From an uncultured Campylobacter sp. (GTDB lineage Bacteria; Campylobacterota; Campylobacteria; Campylobacterales; Campylobacteraceae), in contig NZ_CALHHX010000224.1 of the NCBI RefSeq assembly GCF_938030685.1, forward strand, positions 1 through 8,681: DNA of 8,681 nt. Reading direction: 5' to 3'. Of the stretch, positions 1-6,616 are shown piece by piece. The position numbers were made by a program, and so were the translations under genes. Positions within the stretch are counted from its first letter, which is position 1. Every line of letters begins with the position of its first letter. The notes under the pieces are model-generated. The model made no database searches and had not been told where the DNA came from. It saw only the letters and a list, made by a program, of their open reading frames with translations.

Positions 1-1262
1 CCGATGCCGTGCTCGCCGCTGAGCGTACCGCCAAGATCAACTGCAGCTTTGAAAATTTCGGTGATTGCGTCATGTCCGCGTCGTACCTGAGCTTCATCTT
101 TTTTGTCGGCGACCATGACGTTGGTGTGGACATTGCCGTCGCCCGTGTGCCCGAAGCAGGGCACGCGCACGCCGTATTTATCGCCGATGCGCGCGATACG
201 GCGCAGTAGCTCGGGCAGCTGCGAGCGCGGGACGGTGATGTCCTCATTTAGCTTAAGCGTGCCGTAGATATTGATCGCCTGCGAGCAGTTGCGTCTCGCA
301 AACCAAATGCCCGCACGCTCTTCTTCGCTTTTTGCGATGCGAAAGTCGCTCGCGCCGTTTTGAACGAAAATTTCTTTTATGAGCGCGAGCTCCTCCAAAA
401 GCACTGCTTCTAAATTGCCGTCTGTTTCGCAGATCAAAATCGCGCCCGCACCCTTCGGCAAGCCCTTGTGAAATTTCTCCTCGACCGCGGCTATGCACAG
501 CGCGTCTAAAAATTCCATCGCCACGGGCGTGATACCGGCAGCCATCGTCTTATACACGGCATTCATTGCCGCATCTACGCTAGGAAAGACGCCCATCGCA
601 GTCTTTTTAAGCTTTGGCATCGGGATTAGTTTGAGCGTGATTTCGGTGATGATGGCAAGCGTGCCTTCGCTTGCGATTAAAATTCCTGCCACGTTGAAGC
701 CTGCGACGTCTTTGATAGTGCGTTTGCCCGCTCGGATCACCTCGCCGTTAGGCAGTACCGCACGCAGTGCCATTACGTAGTCTTTGGTGATGCCGTATTT
801 TGCGGCGCGCATGCCACCGGAGTTTTCGGCGACGTTGCCTCCTAGCGTGGAATAATCCTGGCTTGCGGGATCGGGCGGATAAAAAAGCCCGCGCACTGCG
901 GCTGCTTTTTGCAGATCGATATTTATGCAGCCGGGTTGGACTACGGCGAGTAGATTTTGCATGTCGATTTCTAGAATTTTATTCATATGTTTTTCAAATG
1001 CCAAAATCACTCCGCCGTTTGCGGCTAAAGATCCACCAGTAAAACCGCTACCTGCGCCTCTTGGAACTATGGGGATTAAATTTTCGTTGCAGAATTTTAA
1101 AATTTGACTGACATTGTCCTCACTTCGCGGGAAAAGCACGCCGTCCGGCAGGCAGCGTCTTTTCGTCGCGTCGTAGCAGTATGCTGTGCGATGAGCCTCG
1201 TCAAAATAGGCGTTATCCGCGCCTAATAGATTTGTAAAAAACGCTCGCGCGGCGCTATTCAT
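1..1262 (-). CDS. glcD: FAD-linked oxidase, glycolate/D-lactate oxidase subunit GlcD (C-terminus cut by window edge)
   Basis: Oxidises a 2-hydroxy acid (glycolate or D-lactate) with FAD and passes the electrons to partner subunits or the respiratory chain; the exact substrate cannot be read from the sequence. Reading leftward from an ATG at 1262-1260, 420 residues are open to the edge with no stop; family members are about 460 long, so roughly 40 residues are missing. The FAD-binding PCMH domain shows PRGAGSGFTGG (67-77) and PPDPASQDYSTLGGNVAENS (129-148). The C-terminal cap domain shows GHTGDGNVH (371-379) and GTLSGEHGI (412-420), both hallmarks of the GlcD/D-lactate dehydrogenase family. 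The ATG lies inside the last codons of the upstream gene (8-base overlap, ATGAATAG) with no strong ribosome site of its own, which suggests translational coupling. H. pylori and C. jejuni have the same gene beside a pgbA-like gene. The family assignment is firm; the physiological substrate is not. Confidence 0.95.
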   Translation of the reverse strand, partial: MNSAARAFFTNLLGADNAYFDEAHRTAYCYDATKRRCLPDGVLFPRSEDNVSQILKFCNENLIPIVPRGAGSGFTGGSLAANGGVILAFEKHMNKILEIDMQNLLAVVQPGCINIDLQKAAAVRGLFYPPDPASQDYSTLGGNVAENSGGMRAAKYGITKDYVMALRAVLPNGEVIRAGKRTIKDVAGFNVAGILIASEGTLAIITEITLKLIPMPKLKKTAMGVFPSVDAAMNAVYKTMAAGITPVAMEFLDALCIAAVEEKFHKGLPKGAGAILICETDGNLEAVLLEELALIKEIFVQNGASDFRIAKSEEERAGIWFARRNCSQAINIYGTLKLNEDITVPRSQLPELLRRIARIGDKYGVRVPCFGHTGDGNVHTNVMVADKKDEAQVRRGHDAITEIFKAAVDLGGTLSGEHGI

Positions 1263-1983
1263 CGCCGTCTAAGCCCAGCAAATAGCGGTAGTGCTTGTCG
1301 TAATCGCTGATCGGGCCGTTAGTAAAATCCCAAATGACGGTCTTTATCTCGCCCACGCGTGAGTAAAATGGCAGCTGATAATAAGCTACGCTGCCGCTAG
1401 CGAACGTACGCAAAGGCTTGAAACTACCGCAGTCGGCAAATACGCCTTGTTTATCCATCGCGATAAAAATCAGTCCGGCGCTGTTTTGCGCGCAAATTTT
1501 ACGAAAATCGTCTCGGCTAGGATTTGGCTTGTGGTTGTAGCTAAGATAGGCGCCGCCAAGATCTGGATGGATAAAATTTATATTCGGAAAAGCCTTGATA
1601 ACCTGCTCGTAAATTTCAGCGTTAGGCGCGACGATTATGGCGCGGTCATAGAGGAAATTTAAGATCACTTTATCGCCGCTTGCAGGTAAAATTTTAGGCA
1701 GTGGCAGTGCCTCTTGAGCTAACATATCAAAGACCTCAAATCGCACCTTTGCCTTGCCTGCGCTTTTTTGCGTCACGACTGCGCGCGCGATGATGGAGCT
1801 TGCGCCGCTACCGAAATTATGCATCACAACTCCGCTGCTACCTACGGCAATCGTAGAGCTATCTGTGATCTCGCCCGAACCATCCGTTACGCTAAGTAGG
1901 GAGGTTTCGTATCGTGGCATGTTAAATTCCGCCCCTATCGCCGCGCTTAAAAATAGACCTAAAATAAGTAAAGCTTTTTTCAA
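1255..1983 (-). CDS. Exported protein resembling the N-terminal domain of plasminogen-binding protein PgbA
   Basis: A 242-residue protein with an N-terminal signal peptide (MKKALLILGLFLSAAIGA, likely cut near residue 18), so probably periplasmic or surface-exposed. The rest is a beta-rich globular sequence with two cysteines (C164, C185) that could form a disulfide, and no membrane segment. I link it to the PgbA N-terminal family mainly from length, export signal and context: it sits directly upstream of glcD and divergent from an M23 peptidase, as I recall for H. pylori HP0508 and C. jejuni Cj1214c. H. pylori PgbA is about twice as long and has a lysine-rich C-terminal part; here the protein ends in the acidic GLDGDE, so plasminogen binding should not be assumed. 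The start is a TTG at 1983-1981: an AGGAG lies 7 bases upstream, and the next in-frame ATG (residue 22) would remove the signal peptide. The real role is unknown. Confidence 0.8.
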   Translation of the reverse strand: MKKALLILGLFLSAAIGAEFNMPRYETSLLSVTDGSGEITDSSTIAVGSSGVVMHNFGSGASSIIARAVVTQKSAGKAKVRFEVFDMLAQEALPLPKILPASGDKVILNFLYDRAIIVAPNAEIYEQVIKAFPNINFIHPDLGGAYLSYNHKPNPSRDDFRKICAQNSAGLIFIAMDKQGVFADCGSFKPLRTFASGSVAYYQLPFYSRVGEIKTVIWDFTNGPISDYDKHYRYLLGLDGDE

Positions 1984-1990
1984 AATTCTG

Positions 1991-1995
1991 CTCCT
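1991..1995 (-). promoter_or_regulatory. Ribosome binding site deciding a TTG start
   Basis: On the minus strand this reads AGGAG, followed by 7 bases and then TTG AAA AAA. No ATG or GTG occurs in frame near it. It fixes the start of the exported pgbA-like protein at the TTG (1983-1981) and preserves the complete signal peptide. Confidence 0.75.
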
Positions 1996-2012
1996 GAATA
2001 AAATTTTGGCTA

Positions 2013-2018
2013 ATTATA
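2013..2018 (-). promoter_or_regulatory. Sigma70 -10 box for the pgbA-like/glcD operon
   Basis: The minus strand reads TTTTATG followed by a perfect TATAAT. In Campylobacter a TATAAT-type -10 preceded by T-rich sequence, without a clear -35, is the usual vegetative promoter. Transcription would begin near 2006, giving a leader of about 23 bases that includes the AGGAG. Placement relative to the TTG start supports the call; it is not experimentally shown. Confidence 0.6.
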
Positions 2019-2081
2019 CATAAAACTTTGAAATTAGCGATAAAATTCCGCGGTATTTACGAAATATAAGCGTTTTTTCGT

Positions 2082-2087
2082 TACAAT
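2082..2087 (+). promoter_or_regulatory. Possible -10 box for the M23 peptidase/mgtE/Nudix operon
   Basis: TACAAT preceded by a T-run (GTTTTTTCGT) in the divergent region. A start site near 2094 would leave a leader of roughly 29 bases before the ATG at 2123. A weaker TA-rich alternative (AATAATATTT) lies at about 2099-2107 but would give an extremely short leader. The match is imperfect. Confidence 0.4.
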
Positions 2088-2122
2088 CCCGCCTTAAAAT
2101 AATATTTCAAAGCGGTTTTTAT

Positions 2123-3292
2123 ATGACTAGAATTTTTATATTGCTTTTTCTGTGGATAGGCGTAGTTTTTGCGAACAACCCCAGCGTAGAGAAGTTTGCC
2201 TGGCCCGATGGCGTGAGTCTTCTGCAATTTATGGAAACCGCGGGTATTCCCGCATCGGTGTATTATGACCTGGATAAAGAGGATCAAGAACTTGCCGCTG
2301 AGGTGCGCGCGGGCGTGGAGTGTCAAATTTTGCGTGATCCAGCAGGTCGCGTCTCCCAGCTGCTAATTCCCGTCAGTGAGGAGCTTCAGATCCACATCTA
2401 CCGCGATAAATTCGGCACTTTTAGATTCGTTTATACTCCGATAGTTTATGAGGAAAATAGCTACTCTTTAGGAATTCAGATCGAAAGCTCGCCCTATCAA
2501 GATATCATCAAAGCTACGGGCAATGCAGCTTTAGCGAATGAGTTTATGCTTGTTTTTAAAAACGAGGTAAATTTTAAAAAGCTGCAAAAGGGCGATCGGC
2601 TTGTGATCCTATACGAGCAAAAGACGCGCCTTGGCAAGCCTTTTGGCGGAGTAAATATCACCGCAGGAATGATCGAGGAAAATAAAAAGCCCAAATCGCT
2701 ATATTTTTTCGATGATAAATACTACGACCGAAGCGGTAAAAAGGTCGAATCTTTTCTACTTATCACGCCGCTTGTTTATACTAGAATTTCATCGTATTTT
2801 ACCCCTAAAAGATTTCATCCGATTTTAAAGCGATATCGCGCGCACTTAGGCGTAGATTATGCAGCTCCCAAAGGCACTAGGGTAAATGCCGCAGGGGCGG
2901 GCAAGATTAGCTTCGTAGGGCGTAAAAACGGCTACGGCAACACCGTAGAGATCAACCACGGCGGCGGTATCAGTACGCTTTATGCGCATCTTAGCGGCTT
3001 TGCTAGCGGCACAAAAGCAGGCGTTAGTGTCAAGCAAGGTCAGTTAATCGCCTACGTAGGCTCGACCGGGCTTAGTTCGGGACCGCATCTGCACTTCGGA
3101 CTTTATAAAAATAAGCAGGCTATAGATCCGCTTAAGGTAGTCAAGATTGAAAAAACTAACGTCATAAGCGCCGAAGAACTTAAATTTAAAGCTCTCGTCA
3201 AAGATATGGACGCCAGAATGGCTGCGGCTAAAGACGGCTCGAAAAACCCTGCTAAATTTGAAAACTACGAGTCGCTTATCACGATAAATTAA
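2123..3292 (+). CDS. pgp3: M23 family peptidoglycan DD-endopeptidase, Pgp3/Csd3 (HdpA) type
   Basis: Periplasmic zinc metallopeptidase that cleaves peptidoglycan cross-links; the Campylobacter Pgp3 and Helicobacter Csd3/HdpA enzymes of this type are needed for helical cell shape. Length 389, close to the roughly 400 of Csd3. An N-terminal signal peptide (MTRIFILLFLWIGVVFA) is followed by two regulatory domains (about 20-215) and a LytM domain (about 220-340). The zinc site is complete: HLGVD gives H241 and D245, HLH gives H324; H289 (YAHL) and H322 fit the catalytic histidines. The conserved glycine-rich core GYGNTVEINHG (270-280) and GSTGLSSGPHLHF (313-325) are intact. A C-terminal tail of about 50 residues follows LytM. 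The start is chosen from the signal peptide; no good Shine-Dalgarno sequence precedes it. It is first in a plus-strand run, 8 bases ahead of mgtE and divergent from the pgbA-like gene. The family is certain; the symbol rests on length and gene order. Confidence 0.93.
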   Translation: MTRIFILLFLWIGVVFANNPSVEKFAWPDGVSLLQFMETAGIPASVYYDLDKEDQELAAEVRAGVECQILRDPAGRVSQLLIPVSEELQIHIYRDKFGTFRFVYTPIVYEENSYSLGIQIESSPYQDIIKATGNAALANEFMLVFKNEVNFKKLQKGDRLVILYEQKTRLGKPFGGVNITAGMIEENKKPKSLYFFDDKYYDRSGKKVESFLLITPLVYTRISSYFTPKRFHPILKRYRAHLGVDYAAPKGTRVNAAGAGKISFVGRKNGYGNTVEINHGGGISTLYAHLSGFASGTKAGVSVKQGQLIAYVGSTGLSSGPHLHFGLYKNKQAIDPLKVVKIEKTNVISAEELKFKALVKDMDARMAAAKDGSKNPAKFENYESLITIN

Positions 3293-3300
3293 GGCCAAAA

Positions 3301-4680
3301 ATGGAAAATAAAGAGCAGCTGGACGACGTCGAGGAAGCTAAGGCGCTTCTTGATGCGCATCTAGGCGATACGCTTGAGCATGAGCTGAGTGCCGCCGATC
3401 TTACGGAGCATTTAAAAACTCTAAAGAAGCACGACGAAGAAAAATACGTAGAATTCTTAAAAAAGCTAGATCCTGAGGATCTTGCCGATGCTGCGCTTGA
3501 GATGCCCGAGCATATGCTCGAAGACGTCATCGAAACTCTGCCTCACGAAAAGATCGTCAAAGCGATCGAGGAGCTAGAAAGTGACGATCAGGCGGAGCTT
3601 TTGCAAAATATCGGCGAAATCGACGAGGACAAGGCCGAGCAGATTTTCTATGGGCTTGACGAGGACGATCGCCACGATATTCTTACTATCTCCAAATATA
3701 GCGAAGATGAGGCGGGCGCGTATATGCAGACCGAGGTTTTTAGCGCGAGGCAGGATCAGACCCTGGGGCAGGCGGTGGAGATGCTGCGCGTTATGCGCGA
3801 AAAGGACGAGATTGAGAACGTCTTTCAGCTCTTCGTGCTCGATAAAAAGGGACATCTGCTTACTACATTTTCGACGTCCGATCTGATTTTATACGATTTT
3901 TCGCTCACGCTGGAAGAAATTTCGCAAAAATTCGGCGCCGAAAATAAAATCCACTTCGCCACCGATACAGACAAGATCGACGACGTAATCAAGGACTTTG
4001 AAGAATTCGATCTTAACGTCATCCCCGTTGTCGATGCTAACGGCGTGCTTATCGGGCGTATCACCGCCGATGATATCCACGATCTCATCCAAGAGCGCGC
4101 CACCGAGCAAATTTACAATCTCGCGGGCGTCGATGACGAAGCCGAAGACGACGAGACTACGATCTTTAAGGCAGGTCGCGCGCGCGCCTTGTGGCTGGCG
4201 GTAAATTTATGCACGGCGATCGTAAGCTCCACGATCATCGGGCTTTTTGACGCCACTATCGAAAAGTTGGTCGCACTCGCCGTACTTATGCCGATAGTCG
4301 CCTCCATGGGCGGCAACACCGGCACGCAGGCGCTTACGGTAACCGTGCGCCGCCTAGCCTTGGGCGAGATAGCGTTTAAAGACAAAAAGCAGGTTCTCTT
4401 TCGCGAGATCACGATCGCTTTTATAAATGGCTTAATCTTTGCCACGCTAATGGGGTTTGTGGCGTATTTTTGGTTCGGCATTAAGCTTTTGGGGCTGGTG
4501 ATTGCGATGTCGATGGTGCTAAATTTAACGCTTGCCGGGCTTTTCGGCGCCGTCATTCCGATCACGCTTAAAAAATTAAATATCGATCCCGCCGTCGGCA
4601 GCTCCGTACTGCTTACCACAGTAACGGATATCGTTGGATTTTTTAGCTTTTTAGGACTTGCGACGTGGATACTACTATAA
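3301..4680 (+). CDS. mgtE: Magnesium transporter MgtE
   Basis: Inner-membrane Mg2+-selective channel that closes when cytoplasmic Mg2+ is high. The 459 residues show the full architecture, close to the 450 of Thermus MgtE: an acidic helical N domain (about 35-137, many DPED/DEDD-type clusters that bind Mg2+ in the family), two CBS domains (about 138-196 and 205-262), a connecting helix, and five membrane segments (roughly 297-316, 321-345, 368-390, 393-420, 432-457). The signature MGGNTGTQALTVTVRRLALG lies at 336-355. D443 in VTDIVGFF corresponds to the pore aspartate of the family. An AAGG overlaps the stop of the preceding peptidase gene and lies 6 bases before the ATG; the gap between the genes is 8 bases. 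Gating is probably post-translational through the N/CBS domains: the short spacing leaves no room for an mgtE leader riboswitch. Confidence 0.97.
   Translation: MENKEQLDDVEEAKALLDAHLGDTLEHELSAADLTEHLKTLKKHDEEKYVEFLKKLDPEDLADAALEMPEHMLEDVIETLPHEKIVKAIEELESDDQAELLQNIGEIDEDKAEQIFYGLDEDDRHDILTISKYSEDEAGAYMQTEVFSARQDQTLGQAVEMLRVMREKDEIENVFQLFVLDKKGHLLTTFSTSDLILYDFSLTLEEISQKFGAENKIHFATDTDKIDDVIKDFEEFDLNVIPVVDANGVLIGRITADDIHDLIQERATEQIYNLAGVDDEAEDDETTIFKAGRARALWLAVNLCTAIVSSTIIGLFDATIEKLVALAVLMPIVASMGGNTGTQALTVTVRRLALGEIAFKDKKQVLFREITIAFINGLIFATLMGFVAYFWFGIKLLGLVIAMSMVLNLTLAGLFGAVIPITLKKLNIDPAVGSSVLLTTVTDIVGFFSFLGLATWILL
4653..4656 (+). promoter_or_regulatory. Ribosome binding site inside mgtE, deciding a GTG start
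   Basis: AGGA lies 8 bases before GTG at 4665. The following gene therefore starts within the last six codons of mgtE. No ATG occurs in frame until residue 28, inside the conserved part of the Nudix protein, so the GTG is the best start. Confidence 0.65.
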
Positions 4681-5252
4681 AAAATTTTAAAATTTCCGAG
4701 CTTAAAAGCTCGAATTTCGTTAAACCCTTTCGCTTAAATTTTGAAATGGACGGCGTAGCGCGCGCGTGGGACTGCGTCAAGGTGCACGATAGCGTCTCGA
4801 TTTTGCTTTATCATACGCAGCGTGACGCGCTTTTGCTCGTCAAGCAGTTTCGCCCCAGCGTGTGGTTTTATCAAGAGAAAAATTTAATAAATTCGCCCGA
4901 AAAAGGATACACCTACGAGCTTTGCGCGGGCATTTTGGACAAGGGCATCAGCGAGGAGCAAACGGCGATCGAAGAGGTGCTCGAAGAGACAGGCTATGCC
5001 GTGAAAGATCTGAAATTTATCACGAGCTACTACAGCGCCCTGGGCTTTGCGGCAAACCGCCAAATTTTATACTTCGCGTGTATCGACGAATCGATGAAGC
5101 TAGGTCGCGGCGGCGGCGTGGACGGCGAGAAGATCGAGCTTTTCTACCTGCCTGCGGCCAAGGCGCGAGAGTTTATGTTTGACGAAAAGATCGTGCGCGC
5201 GCCGGGGCTGATCCTAGCATTTCAGTGGTTTTTGAGCGAGTTTAAAGCTTAG
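4665..5252 (+). CDS. Nudix hydrolase, ADP-ribose/UDP-sugar pyrophosphatase type (NUDT14-like)
   Basis: Cytoplasmic hydrolase expected to split a nucleoside diphosphate linked to a sugar (ADP-ribose or UDP-glucose-like) into NMP and sugar phosphate. The 195 residues contain a Nudix box at 89-111 (from AGILDKG to EEVLEETGY). Against the classical GX5EX7REUXEEXGU it keeps G89, E104, E107, E108 and G110, but has I95 where the first Glu is expected and E103 where the Arg is expected. Several blocks recall human NUDT14 (UDP-glucose pyrophosphatase) as I remember it: WDCVKVHDSVSILL (35-48), LVKQFRPSV (58-66), YELCAGILD (84-92), NRQILYF (131-137) and GGGVDGEKIELFYLP (149-163). The N-terminal extension before the domain is the usual length, supporting the GTG start. 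It overlaps mgtE by 16 bases, so the two are likely co-translated. The substrate is undetermined; ADP-ribose is the main alternative. Confidence 0.9.
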   Translation: MDTTIKNFKISELKSSNFVKPFRLNFEMDGVARAWDCVKVHDSVSILLYHTQRDALLLVKQFRPSVWFYQEKNLINSPEKGYTYELCAGILDKGISEEQTAIEEVLEETGYAVKDLKFITSYYSALGFAANRQILYFACIDESMKLGRGGGVDGEKIELFYLPAAKAREFMFDEKIVRAPGLILAFQWFLSEFKA

Positions 5253-5300
5253 CGGCGAGACGGAATTTCGCGTGCTGCTGCGCGCTTTTGCGTCTCGGCT
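5251..5300 (+). terminator. Hairpin after the Nudix gene, possible weak terminator
   Basis: AGC-GG-CGAGACG (5251-5262) pairs with CGTCTCGGCT (5291-5300): a 7-bp GC-rich stem, a two-base bulge, then 3 more pairs. The loop can form its own smaller GCG/CGC helix. It begins at the Nudix stop codon and ends at TTAAATTTAA, not a clean T-run. It could attenuate readthrough into the alpha/beta hydrolase or stabilise the upstream message; no separate promoter is clear for the next gene. Confidence 0.4.
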
Positions 5301-5319
5301 TTAAATTTAAAGGACGGCG

Positions 5320-6309
5320 ATGAGGGTTTTACTTAGGCTGTGCGTTATCGCGGCGTGTCTTTATGCAGCGATCGCGGCGGGACTTTATATCTTTCAGGAG
5401 CGGCTGATATTTTTGGGCGAGCCGTTAGATAAAAACTTCAAATTTAGCTTTGAAAATTCCGAATTTGCAGGACTTGTGAATGTGCCCGAGAACGCCGCGG
5501 ACGAAAACGCTTCGGCGATTGGCGGCGTAAAGGAAAACGGCGCTGCTGCGGGCGAGATCAAAAACGAAGGCGCTCAAACTAGCGCCGAGCGCGTCGGCGA
5601 AAACGCCGCTCAGGACGTCACAACGGGCAATAACGCAAACGCCGCTGCGGTAAAATTTCAAGAGATCAATATCCCGTTTGAGGGCGGGGCGATAAATGGG
5701 CTGAAATTTAGCGCGGCAGAGCCTAAAGGCGCGATTTTGTTCTTTCATGGCAACTTCGGCGACGTGAGCGGCTGGGGCGCATACGGCGCGGATTTTGCGG
5801 CTTTGGGATACGATTTTTATATTTTCGATTACCCGGGTTACGGCAAATCGGACGGCAAAATTTCATCGCAGCAGCAGCTTTTGGCGAGCGCCGATGCGAT
5901 GAGCCGCTACGTTTTAGAGCAGCATTCGCCAAGTAAGCTCGCGATGATCGGCTACTCGATCGGAAGCGGCATCGCCGCACAGCAGGCCGCGAAGTGGGAT
6001 ACGGCGCGACTGATTTTGCTCGCGCCATATTTTAGCTTCGAGCGGCTTGCGCACGAAAAAATCCCCTTCGTGCCGAAATTTTTGATCCGCTACAAGATTC
6101 CGACCGCGGAATTTCTGCAAGCGGTACGCGGCACGCAGATCACGCTCATCCACGGCGCCGCCGACGAGCTGATACCGGTGCATCACTGCCGCGATCTTGC
6201 AGGATATCTTAAGGCGGGCGATCTATTTTATGAAATAGCCGCCGCGCCGCATAATGGACTGCTGGCAATGCCAGGTATTTGGAAAATTTTAAAAGAGCGG
6301 CTGCGCTAA
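5320..6309 (+). CDS. Membrane-anchored alpha/beta hydrolase (BEM46/YfhR-like) with low-complexity insertion
   Basis: Serine hydrolase of unknown substrate, probably an esterase or thioesterase. An N-terminal hydrophobic segment (about 3-24) is an uncleaved anchor or signal, followed by FQERLIFLGEP, typical of this family and placing the domain in the periplasm. The hydrolase domain runs from about 114 to the end: HGNFGD (143-148, oxyanion region), DYPGYGKSDG (170-179), nucleophile elbow GYSIG (211-215, S213), acid D282 in HGAADELIP, and H311 in APHNG; the catalytic triad looks complete. Residues 55-112, between anchor and domain, are rich in Ala, Asn, Glu and Gly, with ENAA-like units at 57, 62, 72 and 94, and NEGA at 82; I do not recall this in relatives. 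AGGA lies 5 bases before the ATG. It follows the Nudix gene by 67 bases, with a hairpin between, in the same direction. Confidence 0.87.
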   Translation: MRVLLRLCVIAACLYAAIAAGLYIFQERLIFLGEPLDKNFKFSFENSEFAGLVNVPENAADENASAIGGVKENGAAAGEIKNEGAQTSAERVGENAAQDVTTGNNANAAAVKFQEINIPFEGGAINGLKFSAAEPKGAILFFHGNFGDVSGWGAYGADFAALGYDFYIFDYPGYGKSDGKISSQQQLLASADAMSRYVLEQHSPSKLAMIGYSIGSGIAAQQAAKWDTARLILLAPYFSFERLAHEKIPFVPKFLIRYKIPTAEFLQAVRGTQITLIHGAADELIPVHHCRDLAGYLKAGDLFYEIAAAPHNGLLAMPGIWKILKERLR

Positions 6310-6311
6310 TC

Positions 6312-6360
6312 TAGCGGAGCTCGGCGTAAAATTCCACGCAGAATTTGGCCGCTAAATTTT
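6312..6360 (+). terminator. Possible terminator after the alpha/beta hydrolase
   Basis: TAGCGG (6312-6317) pairs with CCGCTA (6349-6354), followed by AATTTT. The 31-base interior can form a small inner stem GCGT (6324-6327) with ACGC (6336-6339). Its position just past the stop codon and the trailing T's fit an end-of-operon terminator, but the long branched interior makes it atypical. The following AAATTTTAAAATTT (6354-6367) is a perfect 14-base palindrome. Confidence 0.35.
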
Positions 6361-6449
6361 AAAATTTTACGTAGAATCCCACGCGGGCTCGGTCGTCGTA
6401 AAAAATTTTATGAAATTTTATAGCGGCAAAACACGGCGCAAAAAACGAG

Positions 6450-6616
6450 GGCGCAATTTCAAATCAAAATTTATGCGCCGTTAGCGTAAGCATAGAGCCG
6501 ACTTTGTAGCGTTAAATTCTTTTTAGCGCGCACATGGCGTAAATTTAAAGCTAAAATTTGCGCTAGACCGCAACGCCGTATGTTTTAGCCGCGATAAAAT
6601 TCTGTGAAATTTTATC
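6450..6616. repeat. Cluster of four stem-loops
   Basis: Four inverted repeats follow one another. First, GGCGCA (6450-6455) with TGCGCC (6474-6479), with further AT pairing inside. Second, GCGTTAAA (6509-6516) with TTTAGCGC (6522-6529), loop TTCTT. Third, GCGTAAATTT (6537-6546) with AAATTTGCGC (6554-6563), loop of 7. Fourth, GATAAAATT (6593-6601) with AATTTTATC (6608-6616), perfect, loop of 6. The second and third share the same GCGT/GCGC ends with one wobble pair at the fourth position on the plus strand. Function is unknown; AT-rich spacers make some chance hairpins. Confidence 0.5.

Noticed and set aside
253..780. Open frames of 80-95 codons on both strands within the left 800 bases
   Set aside because: They lie over glcD, whose own frame shows family motifs through this whole interval; the other frames give arginine-, alanine- or serine-rich peptides with no domain.
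3292..3301. Magnesium riboswitch ahead of mgtE
   Set aside because: Only 8 bases separate mgtE from the preceding gene, and no leader is available for an M-box-type structure.
4113..4619. 168-codon minus-strand frame opposite mgtE
   Set aside because: It is fully antisense to conserved mgtE membrane segments and its Ser/Ala/Pro-rich translation resembles no family.
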